Below, piece by piece: positions 36,420-46,100 of a DNA stretch of 64,000 nucleotides. This stretch comes from Allobosea sp. Root381. Its GTDB lineage: Bacteria; Pseudomonadota; Alphaproteobacteria; Rhizobiales; Beijerinckiaceae. The position numbers and the translations under genes were made by a program. The stretch's first letter is position 1; each line of letters begins with the position of its first letter. The stretch covers positions 338,740-402,739 of the forward strand of contig NZ_LMJT01000001.1 in assembly GCF_001429395.1 (NCBI RefSeq), read 5' to 3'. The notes beneath the pieces are model-generated. The model made no database searches and was not told the origin of the DNA. It saw only the letters and a program-made list of their open reading frames with translations.

Positions 36420-37400
36420 TCAGGCGAGAAACCCCCTCGCCTTCTCCCCAAGCAGCGTCGCCGCCTCATCGACCATGCGCGTGACGATCTCGCCTGCGGG
36501 CGAGACGTTGGCGATCAGACCTGCCGCCTCGCCGAAGACGACGGCCGCGTTCTCGGCATCGCCGGCGGCGAAGGCCGAGCGGAAGGCCGGAGCCTCCTGC
36601 TCGATCGAGGCCTCGAGCGCGTCGTCGCGGCCGGCCCAGCGCCGGATGAAGCCGTTATCGGCGACGCGGATGTCGAAGGGTTTCGGCCAGTCGAGCCGGC
36701 GGGCGATGTCCGGCAGGGAGCTGCGGACGGTGCCGTCGCCGGTGGCGGCCAGCGCCGCCGCATGGTGTCCGCCATGGACCAGCGCCTCGCGGCTCGCCCA
36801 GAAGCGCGTTCCGACGAGGACGCCGTCGGCGCCCAGCATCAGCGACGCCGCGAGCCCGCGCCCGTCGGCGATGCCACCCGCCGCGAGCAGCAGGGTATCG
36901 GGGCTCTCGCGGGCGAGCAGGTCCGCCACCTCGGGCACGAAGGGCAGCGTCGCGCGGCGATGGCCGTGGCCCCCTGCCTCACTACCCTGGGCGACGACGA
37001 TGGCGGCGCCGGCATCGAGCGCTTGCCGGACATGGTCGAGCGACTGGCACTGGCAGATCAGCGGCACCTCCGCCGCGGCGATGTCGGCCGCGAAGGGCCG
37101 CGGATCGCCGAAGGAGAGCATCATGGCCGCCGGCCGGTGCGCCAGCGCCGCGGCGAGCAGATGCGGCTGCTTCGCCAGCGACCAGGTGATGAAGCCGCAG
37201 CCGATGCGGGTATTGCCGGCCTGCGCGAACTCGTGCTCGAGCCAGGCCCCGTCGCCATAGCCGCCGCCGATCAGCCCGAGTCCGCCGGCCCGCGTCACCG
37301 CGGCGGCGAGCGCCCCGCCTGCCGCCAGCGCCATCGGCGCCGACAGGATGGGATGCTCGATGCCGAGCTGCCGTGTCAGGCGGGTCGCAAGCCGGGCCAT
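36420..37400 (-). CDS. Nitronate monooxygenase-like flavoenzyme
   Basis: A 326-residue TIM-barrel FMN protein of the NPD/nitronate monooxygenase family, which oxidises propionate-3-nitronate or related compounds, though some members are enoyl reductases of unknown substrate. Landmarks are HPILSAPMA near the start, GGLGLIGGGYGDG, QGSEAGGHGHRRA (FMN and catalytic histidine region, about 138-150) and LLAAGGIADGRGLAASLMLGADGV. The start at 37400 follows GGAGG by 10 bases. Stop is one base past the murJ stop on the other strand, so the two are convergent with no gap. Confidence 0.88.
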   Translation of the reverse strand: MARLATRLTRQLGIEHPILSAPMALAAGGALAAAVTRAGGLGLIGGGYGDGAWLEHEFAQAGNTRIGCGFITWSLAKQPHLLAAALAHRPAAMMLSFGDPRPFAADIAAAEVPLICQCQSLDHVRQALDAGAAIVVAQGSEAGGHGHRRATLPFVPEVADLLARESPDTLLLAAGGIADGRGLAASLMLGADGVLVGTRFWASREALVHGGHHAAALAATGDGTVRSSLPDIARRLDWPKPFDIRVADNGFIRRWAGRDDALEASIEQEAPAFRSAFAAGDAENAAVVFGEAAGLIANVSPAGEIVTRMVDEAATLLGEKARGFLA

Positions 37401-37435
37401 CTGCTTCGGGCCTCCGCGTTTCGGGCGTTCGCGCC

Positions 37436-38302
37436 TCAGGCCTTCGTGCTCTTGGCGAAGTCCATGTAGAGCTCGCGCGCCTTGCGGTAGAGCGGGCCGG
37501 GCTGGAGCTGGCGGCCGTCGATGCGACCGACCGGCACGACCTTCGAGTAGTTGCCCGAGGAGAAGATCTCGTCGGCCTGCTCGAAATCGCCGTAGCGCAG
37601 GCTCGTCTCCTCGACCGCGACGCCGCTCTCGCGCAGCAGCTTGATCACGCGCTGGCGGGTGATGCCGTTCAGGAAGGTCCCGTTCGGCACCGGCGTCTTC
37701 ACCACGCCGTCCTTGACGAGGAAGATGTTCGAGGTCGCGGTCTCGGCGACGTTCCCCTGCATGTCGAGCACCAGCGCGTTGTCGAAACCGGCGGCCTTGG
37801 CGGCGCGCAGCGTGCGGGCATTGTTGGGATAGAGGCAGCCGGCCTTGGCGTCGGTCGGAGCGGTCTCGAAGGTCGGGCGGCGGAAGGCGCCCTGCGTAAC
37901 CGCCATGCCGGCGCCGGGCTCGCCCATCGGCGCCTCGAACAGGCAAAGCGCGAAGCGGGTCGATTCCGCGTCGGGGATGATGGTCGAGACGCCGTCGGCC
38001 TCGGCCCAGTACATCGGCTTGACGTAGAGGGCGACGTCGCCGCTGAACTTCTTGATGCCCTCGCGGGCTTTCGCGACGATCTCCTCGGCGCCGACCGTCG
38101 GGTTCAGCCCGAGCGCCGTGGCCGAGCGGTTCACGCGGGCGGCGTGCAGGTCTAGATCGGGTGCGACGCCGTCGAACCAGCGGGCGCCGTCGAAGACGGT
38201 CGAGCCCTGCCAGGAGGCGTGGCTGCGCGGACCGATGAAGGGCGGGTTGCCCTCGAGCCACTCGCCCTCGTACCAGGTCCATGTCTGCGAATACCAGGCC
38301 AT
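37436..38302 (-). CDS. Branched-chain amino acid aminotransferase
   Basis: A 288-residue fold-type IV PLP enzyme that exchanges amino groups between 2-oxoglutarate and leucine, isoleucine or valine. The PLP lysine is in DAKAGCLYPNNAR (about residue 155). ALVLDMQGNVAETATSNIFLV and TFLNGITRQRVI are family blocks. The start at 38302 (MAWYSQTWTW) has GGAG 5 bases upstream, and the frame above it is not conserved. It is 35 bases upstream of the nitronate monooxygenase-like gene on the same strand and is likely cotranscribed. The nearby AzlCD exporter of branched-chain amino acids fits the context. Confidence 0.9.
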   Translation of the reverse strand: MAWYSQTWTWYEGEWLEGNPPFIGPRSHASWQGSTVFDGARWFDGVAPDLDLHAARVNRSATALGLNPTVGAEEIVAKAREGIKKFSGDVALYVKPMYWAEADGVSTIIPDAESTRFALCLFEAPMGEPGAGMAVTQGAFRRPTFETAPTDAKAGCLYPNNARTLRAAKAAGFDNALVLDMQGNVAETATSNIFLVKDGVVKTPVPNGTFLNGITRQRVIKLLRESGVAVEETSLRYGDFEQADEIFSSGNYSKVVPVGRIDGRQLQPGPLYRKARELYMDFAKSTKA

Positions 38303-38491
38303 TCCAAGCTCCGATCGATTGCTGAAGTGCCAGAGCACCGCTTCTGCGAAAATCGGTTCCCGCTTTTTCGCGCGATGCTCCAACGGTCGTTGATGGGCGC
38401 CACCGTCTGCCCCGCGCCCTTCTTCGTCAACAGACAGACCCGCATGGCGCAATGACGGGATGTGATGGAAGCGATCGGTCGGCGTGATGGA

Positions 38492-38809
38492 TCAGAAGCC
38501 GAGCGCGCGCAGGCCCGCGATGGCGCTCATGCCGACGACGAGCGCAAGCAGCTCGTTGCGGCGCAGCACCATGCTGCCGATCGCCGCCAGCAGCGCGACC
38601 GCGGCCGCCGGGCCGAGACGCTCGATCAGCGGCAGCACCGTCGCCGCAATGATGCATCCGGGCAGCGCGGCGAGGCCCCGCCGGACATGCGGCGTCAGGG
38701 GGATGAAGCCCATCAGCACCACGCCGGAGATGCGGCAGAGATAGGTCGCCACCGTCATCGCCGCGATAGCGAGGATCGCGCCCCAGGCGCCGGGATCAGG
38801 CAGCGTCAT
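38492..38809 (-). CDS. AzlD family branched-chain amino acid exporter subunit
   Basis: A 105-residue membrane protein with three or four hydrophobic segments. AIAAMTVATYLCRISG and FIPLTPHVRRGLAALPGCI match AzlD. It forms a two-part exporter with AzlC in the inner membrane for leucine, valine or their analogues. The start at 38809 lies 14 bases inside the azlC gene, so the two overlap and are coupled. Confidence 0.88.
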   Translation of the reverse strand: MTLPDPGAWGAILAIAAMTVATYLCRISGVVLMGFIPLTPHVRRGLAALPGCIIAATVLPLIERLGPAAAVALLAAIGSMVLRRNELLALVVGMSAIAGLRALGF

Positions 38810-39503
38810 CGCGGAAAGCTCCGACGAGCGCGCCCGAGAGCGCCCCCACGATGATGAAGGCGTAGCCCTCGAAGAGCTTCGCCGTGACGAGCGCAACGAG
38901 GCCGGCCACGACCCAGGGCAGCGCGGCGCGCCGGCCGCGCCAGAGCGGCACGATCATCGCTGCGAAGAAGATCGGCATGACGAGGTCGAGGCCGTATCGG
39001 CGCGGATCGGAGACCAGCGCGCCGGCGAGATGGCCCGCCACCGTCGCGATCAGCCAGACGACCCAGAGCGCGAGGCCGGACCCGATCAGGACGCCGAGAT
39101 CGCGCCCGCCCTCCGCCCGGTAACGCGTGCCGATGACCCAGCTCGCATCGGTGAAGAGAAAGAGGTGGGCTGCGTTGAGCGTCTTCGGATAGGCAGCGAA
39201 CCAGGGTTGGAGCGAGGCCCCCTGCAGGACCATGCGGGCATTGACGGTGGCCGTGACGACGGCAAGCCCTGCAATGGCGCCCCAGCTCCATTCCGGCCGC
39301 CACAGTTCCATCGCGACGAGTTGGGCGACGCCGGCATAGACCGTCGCGCTCATCAGCGCCGTCTCGAATAGGCTCAAGCCCTTGCCGGCGGCGGCGGCGC
39401 CGAACGCCACGGCGAAGACCACGACGCCCGGCATCAGGACCGCGACCTTGCGGGCCCCGAGCAACATGCCGGCTCCCGTCATTGGAGCCGCAGCCTTTCC
39501 CAT
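38796..39503 (-). CDS. AzlC family branched-chain amino acid exporter
   Basis: A 235-residue membrane protein of the AzlC family with about six hydrophobic segments. VFAVAFGAAAAGKGLS, SATVYAGVAQLVAMEL, NARMVLQGASLQPW and FTDASWVIGTRY are diagnostic. It forms the larger part of the branched-chain amino acid exporter with AzlD. The start at 39503 has GGGAGGA upstream. It is separated from the aminotransferase gene by azlD and about 190 bases. Confidence 0.92.
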   Translation of the reverse strand: MGKAAAPMTGAGMLLGARKVAVLMPGVVVFAVAFGAAAAGKGLSLFETALMSATVYAGVAQLVAMELWRPEWSWGAIAGLAVVTATVNARMVLQGASLQPWFAAYPKTLNAAHLFLFTDASWVIGTRYRAEGGRDLGVLIGSGLALWVVWLIATVAGHLAGALVSDPRRYGLDLVMPIFFAAMIVPLWRGRRAALPWVVAGLVALVTAKLFEGYAFIIVGALSGALVGAFRDDAA

Positions 39504-39813
39504 GAAATCCTCCCATCGCCCGGTTCCGGGCGCAATCCCCTGCTTCTTCCAAGGACGAAGCCCGCCCGAGGTCAACGGCCCGCCGCGACGAGGCCGCATG
39601 AGCCTGACACAGGGCGGGACGAGCTGTGGCGGGATCGGCCCCCAGATCGCCCTGGACCTCGCTGGATCGCATCATGCGCCGTCATTGCGCGCGCAAGCGA
39701 AGCAATCCAGGAGGGCGTAGAGCGCGCCACCGCTGGATTGCTTCGTCGCTGACGCTTCTCGCAATGACGGGATCGGCGTTTCAACGCGGCCCGGAACTGC
39801 TTAGCCTGAAGCG
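39504..39813. other. Intergenic region with a 92-bp repeat
   Basis: A 310-base gap between divergent azlC and the phosphopantetheinyl transferase. It holds the repeat copy at 39679-39770 and no gene I can support. Confidence 0.6.
39679..39770. repeat. Dispersed palindromic repeat, copy B
   Basis: Ends CCGTCATTGC and GCAATGACGG are exact reverse complements. Internal arms CGAAGCAATCCA (39698-39709) and TGGATTGCTTCG (39734-39745) are also exact. It has the same architecture as 17440-17530. It ends 43 bases before the next gene start. Confidence 0.9.
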
Positions 39814-40422
39814 ATGATCTGGCTCGACTCTCACCATGCCGCCGCGGCAACGCTTCCTGCTGGGTGGCTGATCGCGACCGGCGCCCGGCCGGCCAATCTG
39901 GCGGAACGATCGCAGCTCAGGCGCGAGACGGCGCGCCGCATCCTCGCGCGGCAGCTCGCAACGACACCCGACGAGATCACGATCACGCATGAGGAGGCGG
40001 GACGCCCGCTGCTCGCGGGGGCCACTGGGCGCGGTTTGCACATCTCGCTGGCGACGCGGGCCGGGGTGGTCGCGGTGGCCTTGGCGCCGCAGCCGGTGGG
40101 CATCGATGTCGAGCGCGTCGATCCGGCAGCCGAGCCGCCTTACGCGACGCTCCACCCCGACGAGGCCGCGCTGCTACGGGCGCTTGACGCCGACGAACGG
40201 CCGCTCGCCTTCGCACGGCTCTGGGCCGCCAAGGAGGCTTATGTGAAGGCGCTCGGCACCGGCTTTCTGCGCGCTCCGGAGAGCTTCGCGGTCAGACTCG
40301 TTTCCGCCGAAGGCTTCCGCGTTGAAGACCCGGCCGGAGGTCGGACGGCGAGCGGAATCCTGCGTCTATACGAAAACGGCGGCCAGGAGATCCTGGCCGC
40401 CGCGATGGCGTTGCTCGACTGA
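39814..40422 (+). CDS. Sfp-type 4'-phosphopantetheinyl transferase
   Basis: A 202-residue protein of the phosphopantetheinyl transferase superfamily, which loads the CoA arm onto carrier proteins. The magnesium-binding motif GIDVERVD (about residues 96-103) and WAAKEAYVKALGTGF (about 138-152) are both present. Such enzymes activate carrier proteins of polyketide, peptide or special fatty acid synthases; none of those is in this window, so the target is unknown. The start ATG at 39814 lies just after the repeat. Confidence 0.88.
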   Translation: MIWLDSHHAAAATLPAGWLIATGARPANLAERSQLRRETARRILARQLATTPDEITITHEEAGRPLLAGATGRGLHISLATRAGVVAVALAPQPVGIDVERVDPAAEPPYATLHPDEAALLRALDADERPLAFARLWAAKEAYVKALGTGFLRAPESFAVRLVSAEGFRVEDPAGGRTASGILRLYENGGQEILAAAMALLD

Positions 40423-40478
40423 GGGCAGAGCACGTGCCGATCAGGTTGATCCAGCCTGATCGGATCCCGCTCTCAGCC

Positions 40479-41222
40479 TCAGCCCGGCTGGTCCACGGGC
40501 TTCTTCTTGAGGAAGTAGGCCACGGCGCAGACGAAGGCCGCTCCGATCACGGCAGCGCCGTAATAGACCGTCTTGTCGGTCGCGAGACCGGCCGGATGGG
40601 TATCCGTGACAGGCACGGTGACGACCCAGCTCGGCAGCACGGTCTGGAACCACTGCAGGACGGCGATGTCCGAGACCAGCATCTCGCCGGCGATCCAGCC
40701 GAGCAGACCCGCACCGAACCAAATGAGGATCGGGAAGCGCTCCAGCACCTTCGACAGCATGTTGGCGCCGAAGATGATCAGCGGGATGGTGAGCAGCAGG
40801 CCGAAGACGAAGAGCTCGAAATGGCCGCGCGCCGCCGCCGCAATGGCGAGCACGTTGTCGAGGCTCATCACCGCATCGGCGATGGCGATGGTGCGGACTG
40901 CCTTCCAGAGATTGTCGCTGGCGGCGATGTCGCTATGCGATTCCTCCTCGCCCTTGGCGAGCTTGATCGCGATCCAGAACAGCAGCAGCGCGCCGACCAC
41001 CTTCAGGAACGGGATGTTCAGCAGGTAGGACACGATGATCGCAAAGAAGATGCGCAGCGCGACGGCGGCGCCGCAGCCGAGCCAGATGCCGACCTTGCGC
41101 TGCTTCTCCGGCAGCGAGCGCACCGCCATCGCGATGACGATCGCGTTGTCGCCGGACAGCAGCAGGTCGATCCAGATGATCTGGAGCAACGAGACCCAGA
41201 AGGTTGAGGATGAGAAATCCAT
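40479..41222 (-). CDS. TerC family membrane protein
   Basis: A 247-residue membrane protein of the TerC/YjbE group with about seven segments. The two acidic motifs inside the membrane, IDLLLSGDNAIVIA (about 18-31) and DAVMSLDNVLAIAAA (about 116-130), are the family signature and probably bind a divalent metal, likely manganese. A tail after residue 190 leads to a last membrane segment and a basic end (FLKKKPVDQPG). The start at 41222 lacks a strong ribosome site but marks the conserved N-terminus. I looked for a manganese riboswitch in the 103-base leader and did not see one. Confidence 0.92.
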   Translation of the reverse strand: MDFSSSTFWVSLLQIIWIDLLLSGDNAIVIAMAVRSLPEKQRKVGIWLGCGAAVALRIFFAIIVSYLLNIPFLKVVGALLLFWIAIKLAKGEEESHSDIAASDNLWKAVRTIAIADAVMSLDNVLAIAAAARGHFELFVFGLLLTIPLIIFGANMLSKVLERFPILIWFGAGLLGWIAGEMLVSDIAVLQWFQTVLPSWVVTVPVTDTHPAGLATDKTVYYGAAVIGAAFVCAVAYFLKKKPVDQPG

Positions 41223-41325
41223 GTGTCGGTCAGTCCCTTTTCGTGACGGGGCCGGTTCTGGCCGGCGCAATCCCAGAATTTCAGGCGGTAGGCAAGAGGT
41301 AGGCGGAAATCCGCGGTGCGTTTCG

Positions 41326-42402
41326 TCAGAGCGCCTGCTCGACGGCCTTGCCGGCGGCCTCGGTGCCGAGCGAACCGCCGAGGTCGCGGGTGCGGGTGCG
41401 GGCATCGCCCAGCGCGCGCTCGATCGCGGCCTCGATCCCCTTGGCGGCTTCGGTCTCGCCGAGATGGTCGAGCATCATCGCCGCCGACCAGATCTGGCCG
41501 ATCGGATTGGCGATGCCCTGGCCGGCGATGTCCGGTGCCGAGCCGTGGACCGGCTCGAACAGGGACGGAAAGTCCCCGGTCGGGTTGATGTTCCCCGAGG
41601 GCGCGATGCCGATCGTGCCGGTGCAGGCCGGGCCGAGGTCGGAGAGGATGTCGCCGAAGAGGTTGGAGGCGACGACCACGTCGAAACGGTCCGGGTTCAG
41701 CACGAAATGCGCGGTCAGGATGTCGATATGGTACTGGTCGACCGTAACGTCGGGATAGCTCTTCGCCATCTCCTTCACGCGCTCGTCCCAGTAAGGCATC
41801 GTGATGGCGATGCCGTTCGACTTGGTCGCCGAGGTCAGCTTCTTGCGCGGACGGCGCTGCGCCAGCTCGAACGCGTATTTCAGCACGCGGTCGACGCCGA
41901 CGCGGCTCATCACCGTCTCCTGCATGACGATCTCGCGCTCGGTACCGGCGAACATCCGGCCGCCGACAGAGGAATACTCGCCCTCGGTGTTCTCGCGCAC
42001 GACGAAGAAGTCGATGTCGCCGGGCTTGCGGCCGGCGAGCGGACCGGGAACGCCCGGCATCAGCCGCACGGGGCGCAGGTTGACGTACTGGTCGAATTCG
42101 CGCCGGAAGAGCAGCAGCGAGCCCCAGAGCGAGATGTGGTCCGGCACCTGGGCGGGCATGCCGACCGCGCCGAAGAAGATCGCGTCATGGCCGCCGATCT
42201 TGTCCTTCCAGTCGTCGGGCAGCATCTTGCCGTGCTTGGCGTAGTAGTCGCAGGACGAGAAATCGAACTCGTCCAGGCGCAGCTCGAAGCCATACTTCCT
42301 GGAAGCCGCCTCGAGGATGCGCAGCCCCTCCGGCATGACCTCTTTGCCAATGCCGTCACCGGCGATGGCGGCGATGCGGTAGACGCGGTTGGTCCGGCTC
42401 AT
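41326..42402 (-). CDS. Tartrate dehydrogenase / D-malate dehydrogenase family
   Basis: A 358-residue enzyme of the isocitrate/isopropylmalate dehydrogenase superfamily, closest to the TtuC branch (tartrate dehydrogenase/decarboxylase, D-malate dehydrogenase). Landmarks are IAGDGIGKEVMPEGLRIL at the start, SLWGSLLLFRREFDQYVNLR (substrate binding), VVRENTEGEYSSVGG, and the metal and NAD region NPDRFDVVVASNLFGDILSD with GNINPTGDFPSLFEPVHGS. It oxidises a 2-hydroxy acid with NAD. Tartrate and malate branches cannot be split on sequence alone. The start overlaps the stop of the hydrolase upstream by four bases, so the two are coupled. Confidence 0.9.
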   Translation of the reverse strand: MSRTNRVYRIAAIAGDGIGKEVMPEGLRILEAASRKYGFELRLDEFDFSSCDYYAKHGKMLPDDWKDKIGGHDAIFFGAVGMPAQVPDHISLWGSLLLFRREFDQYVNLRPVRLMPGVPGPLAGRKPGDIDFFVVRENTEGEYSSVGGRMFAGTEREIVMQETVMSRVGVDRVLKYAFELAQRRPRKKLTSATKSNGIAITMPYWDERVKEMAKSYPDVTVDQYHIDILTAHFVLNPDRFDVVVASNLFGDILSDLGPACTGTIGIAPSGNINPTGDFPSLFEPVHGSAPDIAGQGIANPIGQIWSAAMMLDHLGETEAAKGIEAAIERALGDARTRTRDLGGSLGTEAAGKAVEQAL

Positions 42403-43310
42403 GACTGCTCTCCGAAGAATGCGGTGAATTCGGCTGCGACGAGATCGGGGATCTCCTCGGCCAGATAATGCCCGCCCGGAAGGGCCCGGCCTTGGACGTT
42501 CTCGGCGCGCAGGCGCCAGAGCGCCAGCGGGTCGAAGCACTTGCCGATGATGCCGTTGGCGCCCCAGAGCGCCAGCAGGGGCTGCGCCAGCTTGCGCCCG
42601 CCATCAGCGTCGTCATGGCGGATATCGATCGTGGCGGCGGCGCGATAATCCTCGCAGGACCCGTGGATCGCCGCCGGATCGGCGAAGCAGCGCAGGTAAT
42701 GGTCGAGCGCCTCGGGCGCGAAAGGCGAAAGCCCGGCCGAACCCGCGCCGCATTTCTTCCGCCAGTAGCCTTCCGGATCCGCGCCGATCATCCGCTCCGG
42801 GAACGGCGCGGGCTGGATCAGGAAGAACCAGTGCCAATAGGCGCGGGCGAAGGCGTCGGTCGTGTTCGCGTACATCTCGCGCGTCGGCGCGATGTCCAGC
42901 GTGGCGAGGCGTGTCACCCGAGCTTCATGGTCGAGCGCGAGGCGATGAGCGACACGGGCACCGCGGTCATGCGAGCCGACCATGAAGCGCTCATGCCCGA
43001 GCGCGCTCATTACCTGCGCCATATCGAGCGCCATGGCGCGCTTCGAATAGGGGAAATGCTCGGCATCGCTCGGCGGCTTGTCGCTGTCGCCATAGCCGCG
43101 CAGATCGGCGCAGACGAGGGTGAAGCGGTCCTTCAGCAGCCCGGCTACCTTATGCCAGAGCGCATGCGTCTGCGGGTAGCCGTGCAGCAGCAGCAATGGC
43201 GGCCCCTCCCCGCCCGTCCGCACGCGGATGCGCGCACCCGACGTCGCGACGTCGAGCAGGCGAAAGCCGGGGAAGAGGCTGTCCCTGACGGGGATTTCTG
43301 TGATGGACAT
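42399..43310 (-). CDS. Fluoroacetate dehalogenase-like alpha/beta hydrolase
   Basis: A 303-residue alpha/beta hydrolase that resembles the haloacetate dehalogenase family. Active-site features of the Rhodopseudomonas palustris fluoroacetate enzyme are conserved: SHDRGARVAHRLALD (nucleophile aspartate and the two carboxylate-binding arginines, about residues 113-127), YWHWFFLIQPAP (halide-pocket histidine and tryptophan), CEDYRAAA (tyrosine) and GGHYLAEE (catalytic histidine, about 279). This favours a C-halogen bond hydrolase over an esterase. The true substrate may differ. It is coupled by ATGA overlap to the tartrate/malate dehydrogenase gene downstream. Confidence 0.85.
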   Translation of the reverse strand: MSITEIPVRDSLFPGFRLLDVATSGARIRVRTGGEGPPLLLLHGYPQTHALWHKVAGLLKDRFTLVCADLRGYGDSDKPPSDAEHFPYSKRAMALDMAQVMSALGHERFMVGSHDRGARVAHRLALDHEARVTRLATLDIAPTREMYANTTDAFARAYWHWFFLIQPAPFPERMIGADPEGYWRKKCGAGSAGLSPFAPEALDHYLRCFADPAAIHGSCEDYRAAATIDIRHDDADGGRKLAQPLLALWGANGIIGKCFDPLALWRLRAENVQGRALPGGHYLAEEIPDLVAAEFTAFFGEQS

Positions 43311-43580
43311 GAACTGTCGGAGGCTGGGGAACGAGTGCGCTTAACCCGAAATGCGGGCGATTGCCTGCACGGATTATTACACAATTCACATCAATAAAAT
43401 GCTGCATCGCAGCAACAATGCGACAACGAGCGCAGTTCTCCCGAGCCCGCATGCTGTGGGAGAGCCGCGCTTGGGGCAATGCCGCTCGGCGAAGCCATCA
43501 GGATGGACCGCGGGCTTTCCGCCCTACCCTAGCCCCCAACTGGGGAGGGCATAACCGCCACGTTCCGATTGTCTTCGCGA

Positions 43581-46004
43581 CTATCCCCGCAGCGCCGCAC
43601 CGTAGCGCTTGGCCATCTCCGCCACGATCTTGGCACCGACGGCCTCGATCTCGGCTTCCGTCAGCGTCTTCTCGACCGGCTGGAGCGTGACGGCCAGCGC
43701 GACCGACTTCTTGCCGGCCTCGACGCCCTGCCCTTCATAAAGATCGAAGACCGAGACTTCGGAAATCAGGGCGCGGTCGGTGTTCTGGGCCGACTTGACC
43801 ATCTCGCCGGCGGCGGTGGCCTTGTCGACGATGAAGGCGAAGTCGCGCGTCACCGGCTGGAAACCGGAGAGGACGAGCTTCGGCTTGACCTTGGTCGGCT
43901 TGGATTTCGGCAGCGGCAGCGCATCGAGATGGATCTCGAAGGCGACCAGCGGGCCCTTGACGTCGAGCGCCTTGAGCACGCGCGGATGGACCTCGCCGAA
44001 GGCGCCGATGACGACCTTCGGGCCGAAGCGCAAAGTGGCGGAGCGGCCGGGGTGGGCCCAATCCGGCCCGCCTGGCACGACCTGCAGCCCGCCGACAGGC
44101 ACGCCGAGCCCGGCGAGCAGCGCCATCACGTCGGCCTTGGCGTCGAAAGCATCGACGGCTTTTGCCGCGCCGTCCCAGTGGCGGCCGGCGCCTTCGAGGC
44201 GCGCGGTGCCGCGGCGCAGGCCGGCGGCGGCCATCAGCTGGCCCTCCGGCTGGTCGCTCTGGAAGACCTGGCCGACCTCGAACAGCGCGACATCGCCGAA
44301 GCCGCGATCGGCATTGGCCTGCGATGAGCGGATCAGACCCGGCAGCAGCGAGGGCCGCATGTCGGAGAGGTCGGCCGCGATCGGGTTGGCGAGAGCGAGC
44401 GCAGGAGAGCCGCCGCCAAAGAGCGTCGCCGCATCCTGCGAGATGAAGGACCACGTCACCGACTCGACCATGCCGCGGCTGGCGAGCAGGCGCTTGGCGC
44501 CGCGGGTGCGCTTCTGCAGCACGGTCAGGACGGGCTTGGGGACCTCGCCCTTGATGCGCGGCAGCGGAGTCGAGGCGACGCGGTCGAGCCCGGCGATGCG
44601 CAGGATCTCCTCGACGAGGTCTGCCTTGCCGGCGACTTCGGCGCGCCAGGACGGCGGGGCGACCTTGACGCGCTCACCCGCGCCCGAGACGTGGAAGCCG
44701 AGCGAGGTCAAGGCGAGCTTCATCTCGGCCTCCGGCAGTTCCAGGCCGGTCAGGCGCTTGACCTCGGACCAAGGGAAGTCGATGGCGCGCGGGCTCTCGG
44801 GCAGTGCGCCAGCGAAGACCATCTCGGAGGCCTCACCGCCGCAGAGCTCGACGATCATCGCGGTCGCGAGATCGAGGCCCGGCCGGCAGAAATCGGGATC
44901 GACGCCGCGCTCGAAGCGGTAGCGCGCATCCGAGGTGATGCCGAGGGCGCGGCCGGAGCGGGCGATGTTCAGCGGGTCCCAGAGCGCGCTCTCGACCAGC
45001 ACGTCGGTGGTGCCCTCGTCGCAGCCCGAGGCCTCGCCGCCCATGATGCCGGCGAGCGACTCGACGCCGTTCTCGTCGGCGATGACGACCTGCTCGTCGG
45101 TCAGCTCATAGGTCTTGCCGTCGAGGGCGAGGATGCTCTCCCCCGCTTTGGCGCGGCGGACGACGAGATCGCCCTTGACCTTGGCCGCGTCGAAGACGTG
45201 CAGCGGGCGGCTGCGGTCGAGCGTCATGAAATTGGTGATGTCGACCAGCACGTTGATGGGGCGCAGGCCGACCGCGCGCAGCCGCGCCTGCAGCCATTCG
45301 GGCGAAGGGCCGTTCCTGACGCCGCGGACCAGCCTGAGCGCGAAGGCCGGGCAGAGCGCCTTGTCCTCGGGTGCGAAGTCGAGCTTCACGTCCACCGGGC
45401 ACGGGAAGGCACCGCGCAGCGGTGCCACCGCCGGCGTCTTCAGCGTGCCGAGATCGGCGGCGGCAAGGTCGCGGGCGATGCCGGAGAGGCCCAGCGCATC
45501 GGCGCGGTTCGGCGTCACCGCGATCTCGATGACGGGGTCGCCGAGCCCGGCATAGGCGGCGTAAGGCTGTCCGACCGGCGCGTCCTCGGGCAGGTCGATG
45601 ATGCCGTCATGATCCTCGGAGAGCTGCAGCTCGGCGGCCGAGCAGAGCATGCCGTTGGATTCGACGCCGCGGATCACGCCCTTGCCGAGCGTCATGTCCT
45701 TGCCGGGGATATAGGTGCCGGGCGGGGAGAAGACGCTCTTCATGCCGGTACGGGCATTGGGCGCGCCGCAGACCACCTGGACGGGCTCGCCCGCGCCGGT
45801 ATCGACCATGCAGACGCGCAAGCGATCGGCATTGGGATGCTGCTTGGCCTCGATGACATAGGCGATGGTGAAGGGCGCGAGCGCCTTGGCCTTGTCCTCG
45901 ACGCCCTCGACCTCGAGCCCGACGCGGGTCAGGGTCTCGGCGATGGCATCGACCGAAGCGTCGGTCTCGAGATGGTCCTTGAGCCAGGAGAGCGTGAACT
46001 TCAT
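43581..46004 (-). CDS. pheT: Phenylalanine--tRNA ligase beta subunit
   Basis: An 807-residue subunit of the alpha2-beta2 phenylalanyl-tRNA synthetase. The start [15 protein letters not shown] is standard. A tRNA-binding OB domain (about 39-148, with [17 protein letters not shown] and VCGAPNAR), B3/B4 editing (about 210-390), B5, the catalytic-like core and a C-terminal FDX-ACB domain (about 715-807) follow in the usual order. It lies downstream of pheS on the same strand, but a glycosyltransferase gene separates them. The stop is followed by 270 bases to the dehalogenase-like gene. Confidence 0.97.
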   Translation of the reverse strand: MKFTLSWLKDHLETDASVDAIAETLTRVGLEVEGVEDKAKALAPFTIAYVIEAKQHPNADRLRVCMVDTGAGEPVQVVCGAPNARTGMKSVFSPPGTYIPGKDMTLGKGVIRGVESNGMLCSAAELQLSEDHDGIIDLPEDAPVGQPYAAYAGLGDPVIEIAVTPNRADALGLSGIARDLAAADLGTLKTPAVAPLRGAFPCPVDVKLDFAPEDKALCPAFALRLVRGVRNGPSPEWLQARLRAVGLRPINVLVDITNFMTLDRSRPLHVFDAAKVKGDLVVRRAKAGESILALDGKTYELTDEQVVIADENGVESLAGIMGGEASGCDEGTTDVLVESALWDPLNIARSGRALGITSDARYRFERGVDPDFCRPGLDLATAMIVELCGGEASEMVFAGALPESPRAIDFPWSEVKRLTGLELPEAEMKLALTSLGFHVSGAGERVKVAPPSWRAEVAGKADLVEEILRIAGLDRVASTPLPRIKGEVPKPVLTVLQKRTRGAKRLLASRGMVESVTWSFISQDAATLFGGGSPALALANPIAADLSDMRPSLLPGLIRSSQANADRGFGDVALFEVGQVFQSDQPEGQLMAAAGLRRGTARLEGAGRHWDGAAKAVDAFDAKADVMALLAGLGVPVGGLQVVPGGPDWAHPGRSATLRFGPKVVIGAFGEVHPRVLKALDVKGPLVAFEIHLDALPLPKSKPTKVKPKLVLSGFQPVTRDFAFIVDKATAAGEMVKSAQNTDRALISEVSVFDLYEGQGVEAGKKSVALAVTLQPVEKTLTEAEIEAVGAKIVAEMAKRYGAALRG

Positions 46005-46100
46005 TCTTCCGTTTCCATCGCAGGAAGCGCTCTCACAGGGCGGAAGCGCTCGCAGATCAAATGCATGTCGCGGCCAGGTGCCGGCAGGGCGGCGAGACGA

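Noticed and set aside
41223..41325. Possible yybP-ykoY manganese riboswitch before the TerC gene
   Set aside because: TerC genes often have one, but I could not find the conserved core pattern in this short leader.
43381..43560. Possible small RNA or repeat in the gap before pheT's end and the dehalogenase-like gene
   Set aside because: There is a short GCTGCATCGCAGC palindrome and a degenerate GC-rich repeat, but no promoter or terminator pattern to support an RNA gene.
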